Below, in pieces: positions 10,556 through 19,391 of a stretch of 64,000 bases of DNA. The stretch spans positions 29,564 through 93,563 of the forward strand of contig CAKVBA010000005.1 in the NCBI GenBank assembly GCA_934725305.1. The letters run 5' to 3'. Source of the stretch: an uncultured Parabacteroides sp. GTDB taxonomy: Bacteria; Bacteroidota; Bacteroidia; Bacteroidales; Tannerellaceae. The position numbers and the translations under genes were made by a program. Positions within the stretch are counted from its first letter, which is position 1. Every line of letters starts with the position of its first letter. The notes beneath the pieces are model-generated. The model had not been told where the DNA came from and made no database searches. It saw only the letters and a list, made by a program, of their open reading frames with translations.

Positions 10556-12925
10556 CTACTCACTCTTGATGCTATCCACCGGATTGGCATTGGCCGCACG
10601 CCAGTTTTGGAAGGTAACGGTAGCGATGGTGATCACGGCCACCAACAAGAACGCTACGGCATAGACCCACACATACATCGGCGTCTTATAAGCAAAATTC
10701 TCCAACCAACGGCTCACACCATACCAGGCCAACGGCGCGGCCACCACGAAGCAGATTACCACCACACGCAGATAGGCACGGTTAAACATCAACAAGATGT
10801 CATCAACCGTGGCTCCATGCACCTTGCGGATACCAATCTCTTTGCGGCGATATTCGCTATCGAACACAACCAGGCCAAACACGCCTACCAACGAAAGGAT
10901 GACGGCCAATAGGCTCAACACCCATATCATGCTATTAAACAACTCTTCGCGATGATAGAGCTGATCGAACACGGTGTCATAAAACTCTATCTGGAATGGA
11001 TAAGAAGAATCCAGATCATTCAAGGTCTTGCGGATATGGTCAACGGCGGCATGCACATCGATCCCCGCTTTCAAACGTATATAAGAGATGGGCATGGGCA
11101 TATGGGCTTTGGCTACAGCAAAGGCGATATTGCCCTCTTGCTGGCGAAGCGAGGTCAGCTTCACATCTCCCACAAATCCAATCAGACGACCCGGCAACCA
11201 CCGGCCAAAAGCATCTCCCAACTCCATCTGATATTGCTCACGCGCCTTTCGGTTAAAGATATAGTAGGTGTCCTGACCCTTCTCGTCGGCCTTCGTGAAG
11301 TTTCGGCCTGCTTCCATTTTGATCCCCATCAAATCGAGGAAATTGGGCGAACAACCGATCAAGAAGAATTGCACTTTTTCTCCTTTATACTCGGCTGTAT
11401 TGGTGTTATATCCATCCTGAGAACCCACCTTTTCCATCGCAAAAGCCACATCCTCGATACCGGGATATTCCTTCAGACGGTTGGCATAGGTCTCGTGGTG
11501 CTTCATATACAAAGTGCTGCTCAGCTCTACAATGGCCACCTGATCTTTGTCGAAGCCCAACTGGTAGTGACGCATATAGCCGTTTTGCAATCGGATAAAG
11601 AGTGAAAAGATGATCAGTATCAACGAAAAGACAAACTGAATACCCATCAGAGCCGCACGTAGTTTACGACCCGAAGGCGACAATCCAAAGCTACGCTTCA
11701 AGACCAAAGCCGGAGGAAACGAAGTGACATACCATGCCGGATAGAGTCCGGACAAGACTCCGATCAAAAGGGCCAACAAGCCCGTAAAGGCAAGGATCAT
11801 CCAATTAGAAGCCATATCGAGATCAGACTCAACGAAGGATAGCCATTGTGTATCAGCCAGCAGAGCGATGATAAACAGACCCAATATCCAAGCCACCACA
11901 CTAATGATACAGGCCTCAGCCAACAGAGCCAGACGCAAAGAGGTTTCACTACTTCCCAACACCTTTTGCGTATTGATGCAACGGATGCGGAGCGGGGTCA
12001 ACGAGGTGCTGAAGTTGGTAAAATTGATAGCGCCTACCAGAATGATCAGCAGAGCAATACCCAACAACAGATAGGTAGTCTCCCGGTCTCCACTCTTGAA
12101 GATTCGTGCGTCAACACTTCCCGATTGAAAATAGATATCGGTCAGGGGGATAAGCGTAACCCCGGCATCGGAATTCCACCTCTTACCGACAAAGTCGAAA
12201 GAGCGGTTGAAGTTGTCGGCCACCTCCTTGGCATTCGACGCATCGTCGAGCAACAGGTAACAGATATAGTTGCTGGCCGTAAAATTCATGCGCATATATT
12301 CCGGATCAATGGCGGTGTAGATAACATTGCGCAACTGGGTATTACCGGGCAGATCCCGATAAACGGCTCCTACGGTATAGTTCAACTGGTTTTCATCTTT
12401 AGTCCATATCGGCTCTTCGGCATGTAGCGATTTTCCCACGGCCGAACCGTTGCCAAACATACGACGAGCCATACTTTGCGGTATCATCACCTTGTCCGGC
12501 TGAGCCAAACAATGGGCATCGCCCTCTATCAAGGTCAATCCAAACACCTGCGGAAAGGCGGGAGAGCAGCTATAGAGCGTCTCTTTATACCCCTGACGCA
12601 TTCCTTCGCGCTCAACGGTAAAATAGATTTCACCGATATAGGGACAAAGCAGAGTGCCCGCTTCGATGTGGGGCGAAGAGGCAATCACCTCTTCTACCAA
12701 TCCTCGTGAATGAATGGAGCCAAAGGTAGTATTCACACCTGCCATATCTACCCGAAAAACCCGATCGGCCGTAGGATGGCAACGGTCAAAGGTGTATTCA
12801 TAACGTACCTGCATCAATATAATCATAAAGGCAGCAAACGCTACGGCAAAGCCAAATACATTCAATGTCATCGCCATCTTGAAGCGACGCACAATACTCA
12901 AAAAGTTTCGTAATAATAGTTTCAT
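10556..12925 (-). CDS. MacB/FtsX-type ABC transporter permease
   Basis: A 789-residue tandem FtsX permease, close paralogue of the gene at 7261-9612. Its first 40 residues (MKLLLRNFLSIVRRFKMAMT...) and last 43 residues match that paralogue almost exactly, whereas the periplasmic domains differ. This pattern suggests that the membrane parts contact a common ATPase while the periplasmic domains have diverged for cargo or adaptor binding. It is second in the P2 operon. Its start is 63 bp downstream of the previous stop, and that gap is almost filled by three perfect 15-bp tandem repeats (12929-12973) that lie where the ribosome would bind. Confidence 0.9.
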   Translation of the reverse strand: MKLLLRNFLSIVRRFKMAMTLNVFGFAVAFAAFMIILMQVRYEYTFDRCHPTADRVFRVDMAGVNTTFGSIHSRGLVEEVIASSPHIEAGTLLCPYIGEIYFTVEREGMRQGYKETLYSCSPAFPQVFGLTLIEGDAHCLAQPDKVMIPQSMARRMFGNGSAVGKSLHAEEPIWTKDENQLNYTVGAVYRDLPGNTQLRNVIYTAIDPEYMRMNFTASNYICYLLLDDASNAKEVADNFNRSFDFVGKRWNSDAGVTLIPLTDIYFQSGSVDARIFKSGDRETTYLLLGIALLIILVGAINFTNFSTSLTPLRIRCINTQKVLGSSETSLRLALLAEACIISVVAWILGLFIIALLADTQWLSFVESDLDMASNWMILAFTGLLALLIGVLSGLYPAWYVTSFPPALVLKRSFGLSPSGRKLRAALMGIQFVFSLILIIFSLFIRLQNGYMRHYQLGFDKDQVAIVELSSTLYMKHHETYANRLKEYPGIEDVAFAMEKVGSQDGYNTNTAEYKGEKVQFFLIGCSPNFLDLMGIKMEAGRNFTKADEKGQDTYYIFNRKAREQYQMELGDAFGRWLPGRLIGFVGDVKLTSLRQQEGNIAFAVAKAHMPMPISYIRLKAGIDVHAAVDHIRKTLNDLDSSYPFQIEFYDTVFDQLYHREELFNSMIWVLSLLAVILSLVGVFGLVVFDSEYRRKEIGIRKVHGATVDDILLMFNRAYLRVVVICFVVAAPLAWYGVSRWLENFAYKTPMYVWVYAVAFLLVAVITIATVTFQNWRAANANPVDSIKSE

Positions 12926-12928
12926 ATC

Positions 12929-12973
12929 AATTGTTTGTTTTACAATTGTTTGTTTTACAATTGTTTGTTTTAC
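12929..12973. repeat. Three perfect 15-bp tandem repeats before a permease start
   Basis: The unit AATTGTTTGTTTTAC is repeated three times without change at 12929-12943, 12944-12958 and 12959-12973. In the mRNA it lies 3 bases upstream of the ATG of the permease at 12925 and provides an A-rich leader with no purine-rich ribosome site. Confidence 0.9.
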
Positions 12974-12988
12974 ATCTATTTATTTCTA

Positions 12989-15391
12989 TTACTCACTCTT
13001 CAGACAATTAACCGGATTCTCGCGTGCGGCCTTCTCCGATCTAATAATAACAACCAGCACAACAACAACCAATACGGCCACACCACAACCCAAGAAGATA
13101 TACCAGGAAAGAGGCACCTTCTCGATAAACTGCTCTTGCCATTTGCCGGCAATCACATAGGCAATCAAGCCGCCCACCACCACGGCCGGCAAAGCCATGC
13201 GGGTGATATCATGCAGATACATCTTTATCACTTCGCGGATAGTGGCTCCATTAATCTTACGGATAGCCATTTCTTTACGGCGTCGGTTCACCTCGTCTTG
13301 TGTATAGCCCACCAGACCGATCAACGAGATCAGCAGGGTTGTCAATCCTCCAATCAACACCGCACTACGGAAACGACGTGCATCGCTATAGCAGTTGACC
13401 ATCTCGCTCCGATAAGAGAAAAGCGGCATCAAGCGGTCGGGAAATGTTTGCTCCATCACATGCCGGGCTTGTGCCATGGCATCACTGGATAGTTGATAGA
13501 ATTGTACCACCAAGATTTCGCTCGGAACAGAACGGTAAAACAACACCTTCGGACGTTCATCCACACCGGAGATTGAGCCCAGACGGAAATCTTCAAACAC
13601 ACCACAAATAGTAAACGGAGTGTTGTTGTCGCCGCTATGCTCGGTCACCAAGATCTGTTTACCTACGGCTCCGTCCGACCAATCAACGAAACGGCTCATC
13701 TTTTCTACAAAGCTACGGCTCACCATCACTTCGTCGGAATAGGCCACACCCTCACGGAACGAACGTCCCTCAACGACCGGAATCTCCATCATCTCTAAAT
13801 AGCCTTCACCACAACTATACAGATCGGCCACATTGAACAACTCTCTATCAGAACCGGGCAAATAGATATTATTGCCGTTGGCACGGGCAAACAATAATTG
13901 CGAACAGGTGGTTACCTTCTTCACCACGGGCAGACGCATCATCTCGTCAATCACCTTGCGGCGTGCGGTTGAATCGGTTCCGGCCAGATTGGTAAAAGCC
14001 ATCTCTTCATACTGATAGCCGGGCTTGTCGTGAGTCATATAGTCGTATTGACGGCCAATCACTACCAACAAGGTCAACAAAAAGCCGGCGGCCACAAATT
14101 GAACGGAGAGCAACCCCAGCTTCCACAAGCGCTTATTCTCCTTCAATCCTCGAAAGGCGGCTATCACCGGAATGTGGGCATACAAATAGCCCGGTACAAA
14201 TCCGGTGGCCAACAACACAACCACACAAATCAATGCCAACACAACCGATCCTTTTGAAAGGAACAACGTCTCAACAGAGACCGACAACAACTCTTCGACC
14301 ACCTCGCTAAAGGCCAGAATAAGCAACATCGCTATCGCTACGGAGATCAACACATGAAGCAAGGCTTCGAAGAATACCATCGTATGGATGTCTCGTGCAC
14401 CAGCACCATAGCATTTACGTACCGACACCTCTTTGACGCGATTGATGATTGATGAAACCACAATCAGTATATAATTCATCACGGCCGTAAAAATCAGAGC
14501 CAAAGCCAACAGAGAGAGCAACCACATAGAGCGCTTCACCTCCGGATTGTTGGTGTGTAGTTCGGTTAGCTTATAGAATGAATAAGAGAGATTTATATCA
14601 CTTTGTGCCCTCAGGGCTTCCATATCAATGTGACGGCCCATCACCGTATGTATCTCGTCCATCAGCTCTTCGGGATGAACGCCCGGAATCAATTTGATAT
14701 ATCCCCTATAACGGTCGTTGCCCAGCCAATTTATCGTACCGTCGAACCGACCATTGGACTGGCGCAACATCAACTGGCGATAGGTCACCAAGCTCAACAC
14801 AACGTCCACACCATACAGATGAGAGTTTTCAGGAATCTCTTCAAACACACCTCCAATGGTCAGATGATAGCCGGGCCACTCGTCGGGCGTGATCTGCTTG
14901 CCTACGACATTCCCTCCCATCAACTTGGCCAAACGGTCAGAGATCATCACCTGTTCCGGTAGCGACAACACCTGCTTGGGGTCGCCCGACAATATCTTAC
15001 GCGGAAAGAAATCAAAGAAACAACTATCAGCCGTAATCATCTGATTGATGGAATATTTCTGCTTGGTATCCACCATCGTTACATTAGCCTTACCAAGTAA
15101 CGGCGTAAAGCGTGTAGCCGCTTCTATCTGTGGTATCTCTTCTTTCAACCCAACCACAACGCCGCCACTAATTCCCTCAAACTCGCTCAAGTCGTTGTTC
15201 CTCTTTATTTTTTCATAAAGTCGGTAAATACGGTCGCCATCGGGATAGAAATCATCATACGATTGTTCAAAATAGACTTTGGCAATCAACACCAATCCAA
15301 CGGCCAGCCCTACCGACAAAGAGGTTATCTTCATCAGGTTGTGACGTCCCTTCTGAAACAAGGAGCGACATGCTATTAATAAATTCTTCAT
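12989..15391 (-). CDS. MacB/FtsX-type ABC transporter permease, divergent paralogue
   Basis: An 800-residue tandem FtsX permease and the most divergent of the four. It keeps an N-terminal helix (about residues 20-38), a periplasmic MacB-like domain, a central helix set (about 285-400), a second periplasmic domain and the C-terminal three helices. Its tail reads NPVNCLKSE against NPVDSIKSE in the others. It is the first gene of the P2 operon and is followed by the permease at 10556. No ATPase gene is linked in this operon, so it presumably borrows the subunit made from P1. Substrate unknown. Confidence 0.88.
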   Translation of the reverse strand: MKNLLIACRSLFQKGRHNLMKITSLSVGLAVGLVLIAKVYFEQSYDDFYPDGDRIYRLYEKIKRNNDLSEFEGISGGVVVGLKEEIPQIEAATRFTPLLGKANVTMVDTKQKYSINQMITADSCFFDFFPRKILSGDPKQVLSLPEQVMISDRLAKLMGGNVVGKQITPDEWPGYHLTIGGVFEEIPENSHLYGVDVVLSLVTYRQLMLRQSNGRFDGTINWLGNDRYRGYIKLIPGVHPEELMDEIHTVMGRHIDMEALRAQSDINLSYSFYKLTELHTNNPEVKRSMWLLSLLALALIFTAVMNYILIVVSSIINRVKEVSVRKCYGAGARDIHTMVFFEALLHVLISVAIAMLLILAFSEVVEELLSVSVETLFLSKGSVVLALICVVVLLATGFVPGYLYAHIPVIAAFRGLKENKRLWKLGLLSVQFVAAGFLLTLLVVIGRQYDYMTHDKPGYQYEEMAFTNLAGTDSTARRKVIDEMMRLPVVKKVTTCSQLLFARANGNNIYLPGSDRELFNVADLYSCGEGYLEMMEIPVVEGRSFREGVAYSDEVMVSRSFVEKMSRFVDWSDGAVGKQILVTEHSGDNNTPFTICGVFEDFRLGSISGVDERPKVLFYRSVPSEILVVQFYQLSSDAMAQARHVMEQTFPDRLMPLFSYRSEMVNCYSDARRFRSAVLIGGLTTLLISLIGLVGYTQDEVNRRRKEMAIRKINGATIREVIKMYLHDITRMALPAVVVGGLIAYVIAGKWQEQFIEKVPLSWYIFLGCGVAVLVVVVLVVIIRSEKAARENPVNCLKSE

Positions 15392-15431
15392 ACCGATTAT
15401 TATTTTAATTATTCTTTTCTACACTACTCCA

Positions 15432-15447
15432 TTCAAATATCATGCCA
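15432..15447 (-). promoter_or_regulatory. Sigma-54-like -24/-12 promoter P2 (two-permease operon)
   Basis: The minus strand reads TGGCATGATATTTGAA, nearly identical to P1 including the GA at the -12 position. It lies ~40 bp upstream of the permease start at 15391, with tandem activator sites 57-94 bp further upstream. Confidence 0.65.
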
Positions 15448-15503
15448 AAACAGATAAACGGCTATTATACAATAATATATCTATCACAATATTTACTTCC
15501 TAC

Positions 15504-15541
15504 TGTCCAATTTTTTGACACTGGTGTCTAATTTTTTGACA
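15504..15541. promoter_or_regulatory. Tandem activator sites of P2
   Basis: TGTCCAATTTTTTGACA (15504-15520) and TGTCTAATTTTTTGACA (15525-15541), again separated by CTGG with centres 21 bp apart. This matches the arrangement at P1 and P3. Confidence 0.8.
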
Positions 15542-15638
15542 CTTTTAGAAATGTTCACCTATCACCCAGAGGGCGTTGCCCCGAGTTATGGAGTGCACAA
15601 AAAAACGAAAACATGGAATCTCTAATCAATGATGATAG

Positions 15639-15981
15639 TTATTGTAATTTAATCAAGTTCGTTTTTGCTAACAACGAGAGATAAATCCATTAGAGACAAC
15701 GGGGCATTTTGTCACGACGGACAGACAAGTCCGTCTCGGGCTAAAGAGTCTATAAAATAAGGTTATAGGCTCTTTTTTAAGGGTCTATAGAGTTTTTGAA
15801 AAAAGGGTATAGACTATTCGGAAAAAGTATAGGGACTTTTTTGAAAATGGGTAGGCACTCCGCTGGGATTGGGTAGGCACTCCGCTGGAAAGGAATAGTT
15901 ACCCAATTTCCGAAAATAGCCTACTCCTTTTTCAGAGGATTAACAACCTCTTGTCCGCTCGTTGACTTATTGTATTTTTAT
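15639..15981 (+). repeat. 343-bp dispersed element, copy 1
   Basis: The element is bounded by TTATTGTAATTTAAT (15639-15653) and TTATTGTATTTTTAT (15967-15981). It shares a common internal order with the copies at 49567-49909 and 63318-63660: a hairpin segment (ACGGAC facing GTCCGT near 15717-15736), then a ladder of about 22-bp motifs of the form AAAAGGGTATAGACTTTTT shifting to GGGTAGGCACTCCG, then GGAATAGTTACCC. No reading frame is preserved. The rest of the gene-free stretch 15542-16562 holds this element and the GC-rich repeats. Confidence 0.8.
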
Positions 15982-16039
15982 AGAAATAAAGAATATGCTA
16001 TTTTGATGCAGGGTATTCGGCAAAATGGCAGCTCTACCG

Positions 16040-16480
16040 TACTTTTGCCCCTGTAGGGCGTAACCCATTATTTATCACATACCCAGGGCGTTGCCCCGGG
16101 CTAAGGAGCCCATTGGGCTTTCAGCCCGTTGTTGACGCACAAACAATCTTCCCAAAACCATACGACGGAATGCTCGTTGTTACAACGTTGTTGGTTTCCC
16201 ATCCTTGCTTCATCATTCCTTCTTGTCGTTAGTGTTATAGCTATGCGCCCTGTAAGGGGCAGCTCTAATATCACATTGTTTTTATAGTTGCCTTACAGGG
16301 CGTAACCATCTAAACACCTTTTACCCAGGGCGTTGTCATGGGCTAAGAAAAACATTGCCCATGGCTTTCGCCACGGGCGCCGTTGCTATGTTGACGTTAT
16401 CGTCGTGAATATTATATGGATGTGCTTTAAACGCGCCTCCAAATGGAGATGCCCAGGGCACTCGCCCTGGGTAGATAATG
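16040..16480. repeat. GC-rich hairpin repeat cluster
   Basis: A run of palindromic motifs: CCCCTGTAGGGCGTAACC, ACCCAGGGCGTTGCCCCGGG, GGGCTTTCAGCCC, GCCCTGTAAGGGGC, CCTTACAGGGCGTAAC, and CCCAGGGCACTCGCCCTGGG. The order CTTTTGCCCC, GGGCGTAACCCATTATTTAT, then ACCCAGGGCG also starts the cluster at 22205. No coding function is apparent. Confidence 0.75.
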
Positions 16481-16562
16481 AGCATCACTGCCCATTCGCA
16501 AATAGAGTAAAATTAAAAAGAGTGTCGTATTCGATTTGTGTCAAACAACGGTCTGATGCGGT

Positions 16563-17813
16563 TTACTCCAACACCAGCACTTCGTTGTTCTTATAACTCT
16601 CGTAGCTGGAGACAACCACACGTTCGCCCGCTTCGAGCCCTTCGAGCACCTCGTAATATTGCGGGTTCTGACGACCGATACGGATCGAACGGCGATAGGC
16701 CTTCTTGCCATCGGCATCCAACACAAAGATCCAGTTGCCGCCGGTTGATTGGAAGAAAGTGCCCTTGGGAATGATGATGCTCTCGGTGGGCTGACCCAGC
16801 TCCAGATTGATATAATAGGTCTGACCGCTACGGATGTTATCCGGACGCTCACCCGTGAAAACAAAATCGGCACGGAACTTGCCATCACGCACCTCGGGAT
16901 AGACCTTGCGCACGGTCAAATCGAAGCTGCTACCCTGACGATCAAACGAAGCCGAAAGCCCCTGCTTTACGCGGTCGATATAATGCTCGTCGATCAACGC
17001 TTCAATCTTATAGTCGGAAAGGTCGTTGATCTGACCGATCTTCTGACCCGGTGTAATGTTCTGACCCAACACCACATCCAACAGGCCCAGCTCGCCATCA
17101 ATCTGAGAACGCACATTCAAATTCTCCTTACGCTGATGCACCAGCTGAATGTTACGGCGCATATTGGCCAAACTGATCTCCATCTCTTCCATCTGGATAG
17201 AGCGCGAGATAGAGTCTTGACGCAAACGCTCTGTCACCAACGCATGCTTCTTGCTGGCCAACTCATAATCTTCACGTGCCTTCAAATAGTCCTCTTTGGC
17301 AATCAGATTCTCTTTATAGAGCTGCTCCTGCTGGCGATAGCTACGCAAAGCGCGGGTCATATCCATATCGTATTGCAACTTCTCGGTCTCGTTGGACAAC
17401 TTGTCCTGCTCCATGGTTACCTGTGTGTTGCGAAGGAAGTTCTGCTTCTCGGCCAATTCCGCCTCGGCGGTCAAGATCTGCAAATCGAGGTTTGAATTGG
17501 AAAGGCGCACAATCACATCGCCCTTCTTCACGTGGGCGCCCTCTTCTACCACACGCTCCTGCACGATGCCGCCTTCTTCGGGACTCAGCTGCACCACCGT
17601 GATCGGTTGCACCTGACCATCCACACGCACAAAATCGTTGAACTGCTCACGCTTCACATCGCCAATCGTAATGCCACGGGCATCCACCTTCAAAGTAGAG
17701 GCATGGTCGCCAAATACGACCCAACCCAACAAGCACACAAACAAAGCTCCACCGGCTACATACGGAATATGTTTCTTCTGTAACCCTTTCTTTTTTTCTA
17801 ACTGTATATCCAT
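16563..17813 (-). CDS. HlyD/MacA-like periplasmic adaptor of an efflux system
   Basis: A 416-residue membrane-fusion protein that would link an inner-membrane permease to the outer-membrane channel. One signal-anchor helix lies at about residues 16-34. A biotinyl-lipoyl-like part appears around residues 75-110 (EEGAHVKKGDVIVRLSNSNL), followed by a long coiled-coil hairpin (about 115-230) and beta-barrel segments, ending in a GLEAGERVVVSSYE tail common to RND/MacA adaptors. It starts 37 bp after the TolC-like gene on the same strand, so both are driven by P3. It probably works with the FtsX permeases in this island. Confidence 0.92.
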   Translation of the reverse strand: MDIQLEKKKGLQKKHIPYVAGGALFVCLLGWVVFGDHASTLKVDARGITIGDVKREQFNDFVRVDGQVQPITVVQLSPEEGGIVQERVVEEGAHVKKGDVIVRLSNSNLDLQILTAEAELAEKQNFLRNTQVTMEQDKLSNETEKLQYDMDMTRALRSYRQQEQLYKENLIAKEDYLKAREDYELASKKHALVTERLRQDSISRSIQMEEMEISLANMRRNIQLVHQRKENLNVRSQIDGELGLLDVVLGQNITPGQKIGQINDLSDYKIEALIDEHYIDRVKQGLSASFDRQGSSFDLTVRKVYPEVRDGKFRADFVFTGERPDNIRSGQTYYINLELGQPTESIIIPKGTFFQSTGGNWIFVLDADGKKAYRRSIRIGRQNPQYYEVLEGLEAGERVVVSSYESYKNNEVLVLE

Positions 17814-17850
17814 GATGTTCTATTATTTATTTTCTATCTATTACACTATA

Positions 17851-19194
17851 TCATTCGTTATAAAGCGGTTTGCCCTTGTAGTAATCGACCAGACGGCTCT
17901 TCATCATCAGCATCAGACGCTTCTGTAACAGGTCGGCCTTAGAAGTCAACAAGGTGTTCGAGCTGTTCTGTACATCGAGCGAGCTCATCAACCCCTCTTC
18001 ATATTTGCGTAGCGTCACGCGATAGGCCAGATCGTCGGACTTCACCTTCTTCTCCATCTGAATAGTCTCCTTGGCATATCCCTCACGGTCGAGCACCGAT
18101 TGCTCAATAGCGGCCTGAAGCTGGCGCAACACCTCGGTCTTCGTCTCTTCGGCCATGCGCAGATTGTTGTAGGAACGGCGCACATTGGTCACCTTCGACA
18201 AGCCATTGAATAGCGGGAAACTTACACTAAACGCAATGTATTCGCCTCGGTTGTTCTTGAATTGTGAGCCAAATCCAACCGGCGCTATCTCGGACTTCAA
18301 GTTCTCGAAATAGTTTGTCACCACGCCTGCACTAAACGAGATCTGAGGCAACATAGCTCCCTTTTGCATCCGATAGATATAGCGTTTCTCCTTCAGCTGA
18401 TAGTCGGCCTGCAATGCCGTGGGATTGTTTTGGCTGGCATAGTCATAAATGGCCATCACCTCTTCGCCTATCGGCTCCGGCTTCACGTCGGGCAACACCG
18501 TATCCACCTCAAGCACCGAGTCGGTCGGGAAGTTCATCTTCTGCTTCAGGCTCAACAGGGCACTGTTATAGAGGTTTTGCTGATGTGTCAGGGCATAATC
18601 GTCGGCTGCTACCTGCGCCTCAAACTGAGCCACATCGGCCCGTCCCTTCAAGCCCAACTCCTCTTGGCGGCGTGTCTTATATAATGTGCGGGAGCTCTCT
18701 TCCAGCTTCTCCGAAGCCATGCGGATGGTGCCACGATAATAGACCACATCGGCATAGGCCGTCATCACATCCAACGCCAAATCGTCTTTCACCTTCTGCA
18801 GGTCGTTCTTTGCCATACGCACATTCGACTTTGCCATCAACCACTGGTTGATCAGCTGACCGCCGGTAAAAAGCGGAATGGAAGAAGACAGCTGATAGCT
18901 ATTGTTGAATGTTGAGGTGTTGTTATAGGTATTGGTCTCGGGATCGACCGAACGACCGAAGTTATACTGAGCACCCACACTGGCCGACACCGTCGGGAAG
19001 AACGAGGCTACCGCCGATGCACGTTCGGCCTTATAGCTCCGATAGGTATAACCCTGTTTTTTCACCGCCGGACTGTTCTCTACGGCATAGCGCATACAGG
19101 CATCCAATGTCCATGCTCCACTACTCTCCTCTTGTGCTGCCATCGTAGCAACAAGCATGAATGATAGAATCGATGTTTGAAATATCTTTTTCAT
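17851..19194 (-). CDS. TolC-like outer-membrane efflux channel
   Basis: An outer-membrane efflux protein of 447 residues. I place the start at 19194 (MKKIFQTSILSFMLVATMAAQ, a standard signal peptide). An in-frame ATG at 19248 cannot be used, because the sigma-54 promoter at 19227-19242 and its start point lie inside that extension. The mature part has the two-fold repeat of long helical hairpins (for example YADVVYYRGTIRMASEKLEESSRTLYKTRRQEELG and the late LRKYEEGLMSSLDVQNSSNTLL segment). It forms the exit duct of the tripartite pump with the adaptor encoded 37 bp downstream and the MacB-like permeases. Confidence 0.93.
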   Translation of the reverse strand: MKKIFQTSILSFMLVATMAAQEESSGAWTLDACMRYAVENSPAVKKQGYTYRSYKAERASAVASFFPTVSASVGAQYNFGRSVDPETNTYNNTSTFNNSYQLSSSIPLFTGGQLINQWLMAKSNVRMAKNDLQKVKDDLALDVMTAYADVVYYRGTIRMASEKLEESSRTLYKTRRQEELGLKGRADVAQFEAQVAADDYALTHQQNLYNSALLSLKQKMNFPTDSVLEVDTVLPDVKPEPIGEEVMAIYDYASQNNPTALQADYQLKEKRYIYRMQKGAMLPQISFSAGVVTNYFENLKSEIAPVGFGSQFKNNRGEYIAFSVSFPLFNGLSKVTNVRRSYNNLRMAEETKTEVLRQLQAAIEQSVLDREGYAKETIQMEKKVKSDDLAYRVTLRKYEEGLMSSLDVQNSSNTLLTSKADLLQKRLMLMMKSRLVDYYKGKPLYNE

Positions 19195-19226
19195 CTTCTG
19201 TTTTTTATTTTTTCTACTTACTCTAA

Positions 19227-19242
19227 TGCAAAGAGCGTGCCA
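19227..19242 (-). promoter_or_regulatory. Sigma-54 -24/-12 promoter P3 (tolC-adaptor operon)
   Basis: The minus strand reads TGGCACGCTCTTTGCA, an exact match to the RpoN consensus TGGCAC-N5-TTGCA. The start point would fall near 19215, about 20 bases before the ATG at 19194. Tandem activator sites lie 56-93 bp upstream. Confidence 0.9.
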
Positions 19243-19297
19243 AAACACTCAATCAGCTATCATTCACGCAATTAGTCAAATCGCCCTATTTGCTAAG

Positions 19298-19335
19298 TGT
19301 CAAATATTTGGACACTGGTGTCAAATATTTGGACA
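19298..19335. promoter_or_regulatory. Tandem activator sites of P3
   Basis: Two identical copies of TGTCAAATATTTGGACA (19298-19314 and 19319-19335) with spacer CTGG and centres 21 bp apart. Each is a near-perfect palindrome. They lie between the TolC-like gene and the response-regulator gene, just upstream of the latter's promoter, so the regulator could also control itself. Confidence 0.88.
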
Positions 19336-19361
19336 GACCATTGGCGTAAAAAGAAAAACAT

Positions 19362-19369
19362 TACCTTTG
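19362..19369 (+). promoter_or_regulatory. -7 promoter element of the response-regulator gene
   Basis: TACCTTTG fits TAnnTTTG, 22 bp upstream of the ATG at 19392. The regulator pair thus seems to use the primary sigma factor, whereas its targets use sigma-54. Confidence 0.65.
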
Positions 19370-19391
19370 TAATCAACTAAAGAAGAAAAAA

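Noticed and set aside
12929-12973. CRISPR array.
   Set aside because: There are only three contiguous 15-bp units with no spacers, and no cas genes are in the window.
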